41,379 nucleotides of DNA from Desmonostoc vinosum HA7617-LM4 (GTDB taxonomy: Bacteria > Cyanobacteriota > Cyanobacteriia > Cyanobacteriales > Nostocaceae). Made by a program: the position numbers and the translations under genes. Below the pieces are notes generated by a model. The model did no database searches. It had not been told where the DNA came from and worked only from the letters and a program-made list of their open reading frames with translations. The first letter of the stretch is position 1, and each line of letters opens with the position of its first letter. Positions 7,860-16,473 of the stretch are shown piece by piece. The DNA lies in contig JAHHHC010000053.1 in the NCBI GenBank assembly GCA_019359515.1, forward strand, positions 1-41,379. Reading direction: 5' to 3'.

Positions 7860-8358
7860 TGGTCAAGAATTATTTCCACTTTTGCAATTTTTTGCTTTCA
7901 ATCGTAGACTTACCTATGACCTTTTAGAGCAGCTAACTGAAGCAGACCTACAGCGTCAGTGGCCGCGACCTGGATTAGATACTTTCTCCAAGCACTTCCA
8001 AGAAATGGCTAGTGTTCAACTTGCTTTTATCTCAGCTATGACGACGGGAGCAACTGGAGTGATGGATTTCTCGTCAGTGCCTGATGTTTCTGCCTTTGGG
8101 CAAGAGAATGACAAAGAAAAGCTGAAACACTTGTTAGCTATGGCAGATCAAAAGTTAGAAGCGGCTCTCAATGGTGAAGTGAACGCAGTAGTGAGATGGG
8201 ATGATATCGAAATTCCTGTGGAAGGACATTTGAATAACCTAGTATCACATGAAGTATTCCATCATGGTCAAATGACGCTGGCGCTTTATTTATTTCAACT
8301 ACCTATTCCAGACAGTTGGCGTTTTAATTGGGCACTGCCACCATCTTTATCGAACTAA
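7849..8358 (+). CDS. DinB/YfiT-like metal-binding protein
   Basis: A 169-residue four-helix-bundle type protein. The helix starting LFPLLQFFAFNRRLTYDLLEQLTEADL, the later SKHFQEMASVQLAFI and the HEVFHHGQM box supply the three histidines that bind a metal in the DinB/YfiT superfamily. Members include thiol-dependent S-transferases, isomerases and damage-inducible proteins of unknown function. In this cluster it could be a tailoring or detoxifying enzyme. The ATG at 7849 has GAAAGGA at 7833-7839 and overlaps the preceding gene's end; an ATG seven codons earlier is the alternative. The fold is fairly sure; the role is a guess. Confidence 0.78.
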   Translation: MKRNGQELFPLLQFFAFNRRLTYDLLEQLTEADLQRQWPRPGLDTFSKHFQEMASVQLAFISAMTTGATGVMDFSSVPDVSAFGQENDKEKLKHLLAMADQKLEAALNGEVNAVVRWDDIEIPVEGHLNNLVSHEVFHHGQMTLALYLFQLPIPDSWRFNWALPPSLSN

Positions 8359-8366
8359 GGCATCAA

Positions 8367-8449
8367 GTAAAAATAAGTAGTGCGAGCATCTTGCTCGCGC
8401 GGGCAAGATGCCCGCACTACAAATATTAAATTGTTCAACTTATTTTTAC
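8367..8449. repeat. Nested palindrome / small MITE-like element
   Basis: GTAAAAATAAGT (8367-8378) and ACTTATTTTTAC (8438-8449) are perfect 12-bp inverted repeats. Within them GTAGTGCGAGCATCTTGCTC is imperfectly mirrored by GGGCAAGATGCCCGCACTAC (to 8420). The inner GCATCTTGC word resembles the core of the 103-bp MITE at 27937 and 32017 (GGGCATCTTGCCC). It fills most of the 120-bp gap between the DinB-like and dehydrogenase-like genes. It could act as a transcription attenuator or simply be an inserted element. Confidence 0.75.
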
Positions 8450-8478
8450 ACGAATCCTAAGCAAGCTGAGGCTAGACT

Positions 8479-9411
8479 ATGACAACATATACTCATTCAG
8501 TTTCTAGCGATAAATACTCCACGCTGCATACAACCGTTTTGGGTATGGAATTGCGTAATCCAGTCATCGTTGCCTCTGGAACGATGACGGATACTATATT
8601 GCAGATACGCAAAGCGATTAACGCAGGTGCCGGTGCTGTTGTCACTAAAACTATTTATTATGGGCGACGGTCTTCTGCTACAGAGAAGATCCATCATCTC
8701 CCTACAGGAACAATGAACTCTACCACTTACTCTTGGAAGCAACTTGAGCAGTGGTTTGTTGATTTAGCTGCCATGCAGCAAGCATCGCTACCTATCATCG
8801 TCAGTATTCACGCCGAAAACCCGGCGCTGCTTGGGGAGCTAGCAGCCCGCATTGCAGATATATGTATGTATCCCTTAGAATTGGGGATTTCTTGTCCCAA
8901 CGATGTAACTTACTCAACCCTAACTCCAAATGTTGTATATGCTTATACGAAAGCGGTGAAAGCGCGAGTCAATGTGCCTATATCTGTGAAGCTGACTGCA
9001 ACTGACAGTATTCTCGATCTAGCTCATGCATCTCTTGAGGCGGGCGCTGAAGCATTGAGTTTAAGTGATACACTGCCAGCGATCGCACTTCATCAAGATC
9101 AGCCATTATTGCTGACGGGAGGAGTAGCTGGTTACTCTGGGCCAGGAATTAAGCCTATTGTCCTAAATTCTATATATCGTCTCCGGGAAGCAGGGCTACA
9201 ATGCCCCATTTTGGGGATTGGTGGCGTAGAAAATGCCCATGATGTGTTGGAATACATCCATCTTGGTGCATCTGCCGTACAGATGCATACTGCGCTCATG
9301 CATTCAGGTGTGGAATTAGTAGGTGAAATTGTGGCTGAACTTTCAAACTGGTGTTTGCAAAATCAGACTCAGGTTGTAAACCAAATTGGACGCGCTTTAA
9401 CCAATGGTTGA
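8479..9411 (+). CDS. Dihydroorotate dehydrogenase-like FMN flavoprotein
   Basis: A 310-residue TIM-barrel flavoprotein of the class 1 dihydroorotate/dihydropyrimidine dehydrogenase group. Visible FMN-site elements are NPVIVASG (27-34), VTKT (55-58), LGISCPN (135-141), VKLTAT (170-175), LTGGVAGYSGPGIKPI (212-227) and LGIGGV (245-250). It is unlikely to be the housekeeping pyrD, because it lies inside a biosynthetic run and overlaps a creatininase-like gene by eight bases. It probably oxidises or reduces a C-C or C-N bond of a ring intermediate. The catalytic Cys/Ser of true dihydroorotate dehydrogenases is not obvious at its usual place. The substrate is unknown. Confidence 0.82.
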   Translation: MTTYTHSVSSDKYSTLHTTVLGMELRNPVIVASGTMTDTILQIRKAINAGAGAVVTKTIYYGRRSSATEKIHHLPTGTMNSTTYSWKQLEQWFVDLAAMQQASLPIIVSIHAENPALLGELAARIADICMYPLELGISCPNDVTYSTLTPNVVYAYTKAVKARVNVPISVKLTATDSILDLAHASLEAGAEALSLSDTLPAIALHQDQPLLLTGGVAGYSGPGIKPIVLNSIYRLREAGLQCPILGIGGVENAHDVLEYIHLGASAVQMHTALMHSGVELVGEIVAELSNWCLQNQTQVVNQIGRALTNG

Positions 9412-10186
9412 TACACACAACTTTGCACTAGCAACAACTGAACAAGCAGGTAATCTTTTGCAGCAAAAGATTCTTTTTCTGGCAGTGGGATCTACTGAAC
9501 AACATGGCCCACATTTGCCCTTATCGGTTGACTGCGACATACCTCAAGCCATCTGTGAACAAGTAGCAATTCGCCTGGGAGGCTTGGTTGCACCCGCCAT
9601 CCCGTATGGTGCTAGGTCACTGCCGCAAAGTGGAGGTGGAGCAGGATTTCCAGGCACAATCTATGTGCGTGGCAGCACATTGATCGACTATATATACGAC
9701 ATTCTCCGTTCTTATGTGGCATCAGGCGCACGCCGGATCGTGATTGTCAATGGACACTATGAGAATGAAGGGCTGATATTTGAAGCAGTTGACTTACTCC
9801 GAGAAGCAGGAGTACTCGATGGTGTATCTCTGATGGCGTTGAGCTGGTGGTCTGTTCTAGATTCGGCTTTCGTAGCTAACGTATTTGGTAGTAGCTTTGT
9901 CGGTTGGCACGCAGAACACGCCAGTTTGGTTGAAACTTCTTTGATGCTTTTTCTTAAACCTGCTGCGACACACGATATTCGTGTAAATCATGCAACCCCG
10001 CCAGAGGCTGGAATTTTGTTGCATCCGGTTGCCTCAGAAAGTGTGTCATGCCGTGGAGTGCTTCACAGAACATCGGAGGCATCTGCTGAACGCGGTCAGA
10101 CTCTTTTCGAGCAAATTACAAAGGAATTAGCTAGCAGAATTACTAAGCACATGGAGGTATTTTCTCAGTACGCGGTTAAGAATTAG
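9404..10186 (+). CDS. Creatininase-family metal-dependent amidohydrolase
   Basis: A 260-residue member of the creatininase/MftE family, which contains two metal ions. GSTEQHGPHLPL holds E32, H34 and H37. D43 or D45 follows in SVDCD. NGHYEN (116-121) provides H118 and E120. WHAEHASLVETS (168-179) provides the last acidic ligand, E177. The SGGGAGFPGT loop (76-84) is also typical. Members hydrolyse cyclic or linear amides such as creatinine, formamidopyrimidines or mycofactocin peptide. Its ATG lies inside the end of the dehydrogenase-like gene (8-bp overlap), so the two are probably co-translated and may work on one heterocycle. The real substrate is unknown. Confidence 0.85.
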   Translation: MVDTHNFALATTEQAGNLLQQKILFLAVGSTEQHGPHLPLSVDCDIPQAICEQVAIRLGGLVAPAIPYGARSLPQSGGGAGFPGTIYVRGSTLIDYIYDILRSYVASGARRIVIVNGHYENEGLIFEAVDLLREAGVLDGVSLMALSWWSVLDSAFVANVFGSSFVGWHAEHASLVETSLMLFLKPAATHDIRVNHATPPEAGILLHPVASESVSCRGVLHRTSEASAERGQTLFEQITKELASRITKHMEVFSQYAVKN

Positions 10187-10208
10187 CTCAGAAGAGATAG
10201 GAAAAAAA

Positions 10209-11489
10209 GTGGAAAACTTAAGCAAAAAAATTAGGGCGATCGCCCAACGTGCCGCGAATGAATGCCCATATTATCGCACTCTTTACTCTCAGGCTGGCAT
10301 TGACATCAACTCGTTTTCAGATTTAGAGGATTTTGCACAACTACCGATCGTCACGCCTATAGATTTATCTACGAATGCAAACTTGTTTAAATCACAGACA
10401 GCAGATATTTATCGAGTCACTAGCAGTAGTGGCACAATCCAATCACCAAAAACATTGTTTCGCACAGTTCAAGATACAAAAACCAGCGTCGAGGTGATGT
10501 GCCGTTTGTTCTCACTTGCTGGATTGGAGGCTGGTGATAGTTTGTGGATAGGTCAACCATTCGATCTGGCTCACTTAGGTTACATCAGCTTAGAAGCGTG
10601 CCAAAAATTGAGTGTTTTGGCCATTCCTGGCGGACTGTCTGTTACAGACCAAAGGATGATCAATTTACTGGCGTTTTTCCAGCCGAACGCTATCTTTACG
10701 TCACCTTCAAGGATGTGCCAAATAACTCAGTACTACTTGCAAAGCGGTGAAAAACCACCAAAGATTGCGAAGATTTTGCTTGCCGGCGAACCCTGTTCAG
10801 CAATCCAGCGATTCCAAATTTGCGACTTTTGGCAGATTGAGCCGCATAATCTGTATGGAAGTGAAGAAACAGATGGTCTGGCTGGTTCTTGCTCTCAACA
10901 CTCAGGACTCCATTTCATGGACGATTTGTATTATCTGGAGCTAGTCGAACCTGGAACCAACAAAAAAGTTCCTGATGGACAAGCTGGAGAAGCAGTAATC
11001 ACTTCACTTTATTTTCAAGGAACGCCTTTAATCCGTTATCGCCTTGGCGATATTATCGAACCGATTCCTGGTCAATGTCGTTGTGGTAAAATATGGACGA
11101 GAATTAAGGTCATTGGGCGCAGTACTCAAGCACTTTTTCTCTATGACGGTATCAAACTCTATTCCCATCAAATTCGCTCTGCTTTAACGTCTATCGATCC
11201 ACAACTAACTACCTACCAAGCAGTATTGCGACGAGGTATTGATGGAGCAGATGAAATTGAAATAGTGACTGTAGCTGCTGCTAATGTATCGCCAGCTATG
11301 CACAACAAAATAGAAGAGGCATTGTGGTCGTCATCGCTCGATCTGGCCGCAGCTAAGGATATTGGCAAGTTGCGGCTGCAATTTAATCCCAATGGTGAGA
11401 TGTTCATGACGTTGCGCGGCAAAACACCAGAAATTGTTGATCTGCGTGAAAATAAAGAGCATGAATTTGTCAAAGGAGAGCGAGGTTGA
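10209..11489 (+). CDS. PaaK-like AMP-forming acyl/aryl ligase
   Basis: A 426-residue adenylate-forming enzyme of the phenylacetate-CoA ligase family. ATP-binding TSSSGTIQSPK spans 71-81, LYGSEE (215-220) is the A5 motif and RYRLGD (276-281) the A7 motif. GQCRCGK (288-294) is a small Cys pair typical of the family. A PaaK-type C-terminal domain follows (about 330-410). It activates a carboxylic acid, probably aromatic, as an AMP ester for transfer to CoA, an amine or a carrier; no carrier protein is seen nearby. It starts at GTG, 22 bp after the creatininase-like gene, behind a GATAGGA sequence. It overlaps the next gene by four bases. Confidence 0.86.
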   Translation: MENLSKKIRAIAQRAANECPYYRTLYSQAGIDINSFSDLEDFAQLPIVTPIDLSTNANLFKSQTADIYRVTSSSGTIQSPKTLFRTVQDTKTSVEVMCRLFSLAGLEAGDSLWIGQPFDLAHLGYISLEACQKLSVLAIPGGLSVTDQRMINLLAFFQPNAIFTSPSRMCQITQYYLQSGEKPPKIAKILLAGEPCSAIQRFQICDFWQIEPHNLYGSEETDGLAGSCSQHSGLHFMDDLYYLELVEPGTNKKVPDGQAGEAVITSLYFQGTPLIRYRLGDIIEPIPGQCRCGKIWTRIKVIGRSTQALFLYDGIKLYSHQIRSALTSIDPQLTTYQAVLRRGIDGADEIEIVTVAAANVSPAMHNKIEEALWSSSLDLAAAKDIGKLRLQFNPNGEMFMTLRGKTPEIVDLRENKEHEFVKGERG

Positions 11490-12229
11490 CTTCATCTGAA
11501 ATTGAACCTATATCATCAGTCCCAGAAATCATTGCCTATTTCCAGACCATAGGTAGTGAGTCACACAAAAAAAGTTTAGGGCGCTTGGGGGTACAGACTG
11601 ATACTGCAATTGGGATACCTGTGCCAACAATCCGTAAGCTGGGAAAGAAAATCGGTCGTAACCAAAAGTTGGCACTAGATTTATGGAAAGCTGGTTTGCA
11701 CGAAACAAAGCTGTTAGCAGTTTTAGTAGCAGAACCAGAGGAAATGTCTGAGGTAATTGTTGAAAAATGGTTATTAGATGTTGTTTCTTGGGATCTATGT
11801 GACCACTTGTGCAATAACCTAATTATTTACATTCCTGCTTGTGTTGAAAAAATTTCGGTCTGGGCAAAAGATCCAAGGGAGTTTTTCCGGCGAGCAGCTT
11901 TTTCGGCGATCGCTATGATCATGATTCACCACAAAAATATCCCCGATGAGCAGATTGATGACTATCTCTTATTAATTCGTGACTACGCTAATGACTCAAG
12001 AAATTACGTCAAAAAAGCTGTTAGTTGGGCTTTACGAGAAATTGGTAAAAGAAGCTTTTATGCTCAGGAAAAGGCAATAATACTAGCTGCTGAACTTAGT
12101 CAATCAACTAGTAGTGCTGAGCGTTGGGTAGGAAAGGACGCATTGAAGGAATTAGAAACCTTGGTAGCAGTACCCGAACGTCGTCGTCTTGTACCATCTC
12201 ATACAACAATGGGCAAAAAATATAAATAA
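11486..12229 (+). CDS. AlkD-like DNA alkylation repair protein (candidate self-resistance)
   Basis: A 247-residue all-helical HEAT-repeat protein of the AlkC/AlkD DNA glycosylase family, which removes alkylated purines without base flipping. SWDLCD carries W102 and D106 with the same four-residue spacing as the catalytic W109 and D113 of Bacillus AlkD. FFRRAAFSAI (133-142) supplies the arginine that grips the DNA backbone. AlkD homologues YtkR2 and C10R2 protect producers of yatakemycin and CC-1065. Its position inside a biosynthetic operon, overlapping the ligase gene by TTGA, suggests the same task here. TTG start at 11486 is preceded by AAAGGAG at 11472-11478. The family call is firm; the resistance role is inferred. 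Confidence 0.83.
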   Translation: MTSSEIEPISSVPEIIAYFQTIGSESHKKSLGRLGVQTDTAIGIPVPTIRKLGKKIGRNQKLALDLWKAGLHETKLLAVLVAEPEEMSEVIVEKWLLDVVSWDLCDHLCNNLIIYIPACVEKISVWAKDPREFFRRAAFSAIAMIMIHHKNIPDEQIDDYLLLIRDYANDSRNYVKKAVSWALREIGKRSFYAQEKAIILAAELSQSTSSAERWVGKDALKELETLVAVPERRRLVPSHTTMGKKYK

Positions 12230-12266
12230 AAAATCTCTGAATTAAACAAATAAAGGAGAGCAAAAA

Positions 12267-13856
12267 ATGTTGGATCAACACAATCATCATAAAATTAAAA
12301 ATATTGTTATTGTAGGTGGTGGTACAGCTGGGTGGTTATCTGCGGCTTATTTAAGCAAAGCCTTAAACGCAACTAAAGAGAATAATTGCCATATTACTTT
12401 AATAGAATCTTCAGAAATTCCTACAGTGAGGATTGGGGAAGCAACAATTCCCACTATAGTTAATACATTTAAGTTTTTAGGAATATCTGAAGCTGAATGG
12501 ATGGCGAGATGTAATGCTACATTTAAGCTGGGAATAAAGTTCGTTAATTGGTCTGGCTTATCTGAAAATGATGTATTTTGGCATCCAATTGCCCAATGGC
12601 TATTTACTCAAAAAACAGATACTACCATCCTCCATCATTGGCTCAAAACTAAGTTTAATGGCAATGCTGAGTCTTTCTATTCCAGTTGTTTTGAAACTGT
12701 TTCTTTATGCGAAGCCCAAAAAGCTCCTAAATATAAGGATGACCCAGAATATGCTTGGAGGGTCGAATATGCCTATCATTTTGATGCCGGACAGATAGCT
12801 AATTTCTTAAGAGAAAAAGCCACATCCCAAGGAGTCAAACAAATTATCGATAATGTCAGAGATGTCTGTTTAGATGAGCGAGGATTTATTAGTCACGTAT
12901 TAACTGAAAAGTATGGTACTATTTCTGGTGACTTATTTATCGATTGTTCCGGTTTTCAGGGATTATTAATTAATCAAGCACTCCAAGAACCCTTTGTTTC
13001 GTATTCAGACTATCTTTTTTGTGACAGTGCCATCACTATGTCAATTCCCTATGAACAGGATGATCCTTATAATCAAAATCATGGGGGCATTAATTCTTAC
13101 ACTACGGCAACCGCATTAAGTTCAGGATGGACATGGAATATTCCTTTAGTTACGAGGACTAGTCATGGCTATGTTTATTCCAGCAAATTTATCTCTCAAG
13201 CAGAAGCAGAAGTAGAATTTATCAAACACTTAAATGGATATTCTCATCAAGCCAGATATATAAAGATGAGGGTGGGAAGAAATCGAAATAGTTGGGTGAA
13301 AAATTGTGTCAGTATAGGGTTAAGTAGTGGATTTATTGAACCTTTGGAATCTACAGGTATCTATTTAATAGAAGCTGCTTTAAATCACTTGATTCATAAC
13401 TTTCCTAATCGTCTATTTCACCAAAAAATCACCGAAAACTATAATAGGATTATGCAAAAAGAATATGAAGAAATCCGAGATTTTATAATTATGCACTATT
13501 GCTTATCCAAGAGAGAAGATAGTCCATTTTGGCAAGCAAATAAGCATCATTCAGCAATTCCAGATACATTGCAAGAAAAATTAGAACTTTGGCGAGAGAT
13601 GTGGCCTTATAACACTAGAGAAATAGTGGGTTTATCATTTCCTGATTATTCTTACATTTGCATATTAGCTGGTATGGGATGTTTTCCTAAAAATAGCTTG
13701 CCCCTTTTAGATTATCAGGATTCAGTAGAGCAAATGTTATTAGATGTCAAAAATGAAGCAGAAAAATTAAACTCCACACTTCCTGTTCATGGTGATTATC
13801 TCAAGCAGCTATCGAGAAAAAGTTTAGACAATAAATATTTCAGTACAACTTTGTAG
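12267..13856 (+). CDS. Flavin-dependent tryptophan-halogenase-type enzyme
   Basis: A 529-residue FAD-dependent halogenase. GGGTAG (17-22) is the dinucleotide motif and WTWNIP (288-293) is the WxWxIP signature. K87 in TFKLGIKF matches the catalytic lysine (K79 in PrnA). E358 in SGFIEPLEST matches PrnA E346. It therefore should put Cl or Br on an electron-rich aromatic ring, most often free tryptophan or an indole. A partner flavin reductase is not present in the window. Codon use looks more AT-rich than the neighbouring genes, by eye, which hints at separate acquisition. Ribosome binding site AAGGAGAG precedes ATG, similar to that of the first cluster gene. Substrate and regioselectivity are unknown. 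Confidence 0.92.
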   Translation: MLDQHNHHKIKNIVIVGGGTAGWLSAAYLSKALNATKENNCHITLIESSEIPTVRIGEATIPTIVNTFKFLGISEAEWMARCNATFKLGIKFVNWSGLSENDVFWHPIAQWLFTQKTDTTILHHWLKTKFNGNAESFYSSCFETVSLCEAQKAPKYKDDPEYAWRVEYAYHFDAGQIANFLREKATSQGVKQIIDNVRDVCLDERGFISHVLTEKYGTISGDLFIDCSGFQGLLINQALQEPFVSYSDYLFCDSAITMSIPYEQDDPYNQNHGGINSYTTATALSSGWTWNIPLVTRTSHGYVYSSKFISQAEAEVEFIKHLNGYSHQARYIKMRVGRNRNSWVKNCVSIGLSSGFIEPLESTGIYLIEAALNHLIHNFPNRLFHQKITENYNRIMQKEYEEIRDFIIMHYCLSKREDSPFWQANKHHSAIPDTLQEKLELWREMWPYNTREIVGLSFPDYSYICILAGMGCFPKNSLPLLDYQDSVEQMLLDVKNEAEKLNSTLPVHGDYLKQLSRKSLDNKYFSTTL

Positions 13857-14129
13857 AAATAGAAAGTATTTAAAATAATGTACTAGTAGTTCACCAACCT
13901 AAAATTGCTAGTTGGGGGTTGGGAGTAGGTAGCAGAAAAATGTTTTTTCTTTTTACCAAATTTTTGGATGCCCAGCAAATGCGATCGCTAAATTATTTTC
14001 CATAATGACTAGCGTAATTGCTAGCAGCAAAAACAAAAGCTAGTTAGTACATCTGAGTTGTCAAGAATTTCGTTTTAGCACTTTAGTCTCTTCACCAGAG
14101 GCTACCTCAATTAGTTTAAGGAGTAGAAA

Positions 14130-14915
14130 ATGGTAAACATGATGCCTGCTAGAGCAGAGAATACCTGGAAAGTTACTTATCCAGAAGATTGTATCAAGTA
14201 CATTGAAGCTTTTCGACGACACTATTGGGATCATCAAGGTACTTGCAAACTGTTGCATGAATTCTTTTCGCAGCAAGGTAACGTACACAGTGTGTGTGAG
14301 CTGGGAAGCGGTGCCGGCACTAACTTAATTTACCTTGATGATTATGGATATCAATGCTTTGGGTACGATAGCAACCAAGAATCCATCGTACTTTCTCAAA
14401 GACGAGCTGAGTCTAACGAAAAAAATATTGAGTTCAACTTGCTCGACTTTTCCAAAAACTTGCCTAATTGCCAGTTCAACGCTGTAGTATCGCTGTTTGT
14501 GCCAATTTCGCTTGAAGACATGGAGAAACTTGCACAAAGTTGCTTACAAATTTTAAAACCGGGTGGTTACTTTGCGTGTATGTTGCTGGCAGTGCTACCA
14601 GAATTTGAGGCTATACCGGAACACAATGTCACAAACACTGAATTTTTAGAAGTTGATGGTACATCAGTAATCAGATTCAACTACTACAAAAAATCTGGTG
14701 ATCAGATTCAGTACGATGGAGTTTACTTTGCTGGCGAATCTCAAGGGCCACGGATGTTTCAAGACCGCGATCGCTACGATCTTCTAACTAAAGAACAAAT
14801 GTTGAAAATTGCCGACACAGGCTATCGACATATATATCGAACCAGAATCCAAGGTAAGCCAGACCAATGCCCACCTATGACCTACGAAGTAATAGATTTC
14901 TTCCAGAAAAACTAA
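14130..14915 (+). CDS. Class I SAM-dependent methyltransferase
   Basis: A 261-residue methyltransferase. Motif I SVCELGSGAGTNLIYL lies at about 53-68, the acidic end of strand 2 in CFGYDSNQES (about 76-85), and FNLLDFS (about 102-108) and LKPGGYFACML (about 141-151) follow. It has a Rossmann-type layout with no membrane segment. AAGGAG lies upstream of the ATG. It is separated from the halogenase by 273 bp, the largest gap in the cluster, so a secondary promoter could lie there. In CC-1065 and yatakemycin a methyltransferase works with the HemN-like protein to close a cyclopropane; an ordinary O-, N- or C-methylation is equally possible here. Confidence 0.86.
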   Translation: MVNMMPARAENTWKVTYPEDCIKYIEAFRRHYWDHQGTCKLLHEFFSQQGNVHSVCELGSGAGTNLIYLDDYGYQCFGYDSNQESIVLSQRRAESNEKNIEFNLLDFSKNLPNCQFNAVVSLFVPISLEDMEKLAQSCLQILKPGGYFACMLLAVLPEFEAIPEHNVTNTEFLEVDGTSVIRFNYYKKSGDQIQYDGVYFAGESQGPRMFQDRDRYDLLTKEQMLKIADTGYRHIYRTRIQGKPDQCPPMTYEVIDFFQKN

Positions 14916-14966
14916 AAATACTTGCTTCATCGTTTGTATTACAACGCATTGTTGAGGAGAGAAACC

Positions 14967-16394
14967 GTGATAGAGGTGATAGAGAAAGTCAAAGATCAGA
15001 AGTTGTCATTACTGACTCAAGAAATGTCAGCTACTACGATTCTCGGTATCGGTGTTGGGTTAAGTCAGCTAAGCCAAATCATTATCGGTATGACGGATAC
15101 CGTCATGATGGGATGGTTTGGCGCCCAAGCCTTGGCAGCAGGTTCTCTAGTGAACTCCCTATTTCTCTTATTGTTTCTCTTCTTTACAGGCGTGTTGCAC
15201 GCAACGGCTCCGATGATGGGTGCAGCCCTTGGGCAATTACGTCTTAGAGACATTTCCACCACTTTGAACCACGGAAATTATCTAGCTTATGGGATGACCG
15301 CCATTATGGCGTTGTTCGCTCTGGTGATGGAGCCATTTTTATTGTTACTTGGGCAGCAGGAGCAGGTAGTTGAAATCGCTAAAACATATACCTACTGGCT
15401 AATTCCGGGCTTTCTGCCATCCCTATTATTCATTGTAATCAGGGTCTTTCTCACGACTGTAGGTGATGTTGTAATTCTAGGATGCGTTTCGCTCATTGGC
15501 GTTTTTATTAACGGCTTGACAAATTACGCATTCATGTTTGGGGTATTTGGATTCCCGACTCTCGGTGCCCCTGGTTGTGCTGTCGGCACTAGTTTAACCA
15601 ATACGCTAATGGTTGTTGCGGTAGCGCTATTAATGCGTTATCGCCCCAGAATAAACCGCGTTGTATTCTGGACAAAAGCACAACATTTTAGGCCCGATCT
15701 CCTGCGTGCCATCCTTTCTCTAGGTCTTCCGATTGGATTTGTTTTATTCTCGGAACATATTACATTTTCAGGGGCTGGGTTGATCATGGGAGTATTAGGC
15801 ACCGATCAGCTTGCTGCCTTCTCTATTACCCTTCAATGGATAGCTGTTTTTTATATGCTACCAATAGGCTTTTCCCATGCAGCTACTACTAGAATTTCCC
15901 TTGCCATAGGTCAAAAAGATACTCAATTAATCAAACAAGTTTTCATGACCTCTATTGGGTTAGCAACTATTTATGGACTCATTTGCCTAGTTGCGATGAT
16001 TATGTTTGACCAGTCTATGGTTAGCTTGTTAGTGAAGGAAGATTTAGAGCAGAATCGTACAGTTGTAGAACAAGCTACAGTCTTTATGAGGTGGGCGGCA
16101 GTACTCCAACTAATCAATGGTTTGATTGTTGTTTGTGCTGGAATATTGCGAGGATTTAGAGAAACCAAAACACCAATGTTATTAGTTTTTGTTCTGTACT
16201 GGATTTTGGGTCTTGGTAGTGCAATAATACTTAGCACCAGATTTGGCAGCACTGGGATTTGGGCTGGAATTCTCTTCAGTTTTTCGGTGACTTTATTTGG
16301 TCTAATTCTCACATTACTGTCGAAGATGAAAGACCTACCTAGTATCATTTTTCAGATTTCTTTAGAAGACCAAAAAGTATTCTCCAGCTTCTAA
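14967..16394 (+). CDS. MATE-family efflux transporter
   Basis: A 475-residue polytopic membrane protein with about 12 hydrophobic segments, the usual number for MATE drug/Na+ or H+ antiporters. LGIGVGLSQLSQIIIGMTDTVMMGWFG at the N-terminus is the typical first helix with the D in MTDT. GAPGCAVGT and the repeat-like half 2 (ILSLGLPIGFVLFSEH) match the family. I chose GTG at 14967 because GAGGAGA lies at 14954-14960; a TTG 15 codons earlier lacks such a site. It is 51 bp after the methyltransferase gene and is the obvious exporter for the cluster product, and possibly a resistance factor. Confidence 0.9.
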   Translation: MIEVIEKVKDQKLSLLTQEMSATTILGIGVGLSQLSQIIIGMTDTVMMGWFGAQALAAGSLVNSLFLLLFLFFTGVLHATAPMMGAALGQLRLRDISTTLNHGNYLAYGMTAIMALFALVMEPFLLLLGQQEQVVEIAKTYTYWLIPGFLPSLLFIVIRVFLTTVGDVVILGCVSLIGVFINGLTNYAFMFGVFGFPTLGAPGCAVGTSLTNTLMVVAVALLMRYRPRINRVVFWTKAQHFRPDLLRAILSLGLPIGFVLFSEHITFSGAGLIMGVLGTDQLAAFSITLQWIAVFYMLPIGFSHAATTRISLAIGQKDTQLIKQVFMTSIGLATIYGLICLVAMIMFDQSMVSLLVKEDLEQNRTVVEQATVFMRWAAVLQLINGLIVVCAGILRGFRETKTPMLLVFVLYWILGLGSAIILSTRFGSTGIWAGILFSFSVTLFGLILTLLSKMKDLPSIIFQISLEDQKVFSSF

Positions 16395-16473
16395 AGTATG
16401 TTTGCAGACTTATAGCATTCAAATTCAAGATTGAAGTTCTTTTAATGTCGAGAATAATTTTAAGGAAGAATGT

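Noticed and set aside
8479-9411. Housekeeping pyrD
   Set aside because: The position inside an operon with halogenase and radical SAM genes, and no clear catalytic Cys/Ser, argue for a specialised enzyme.
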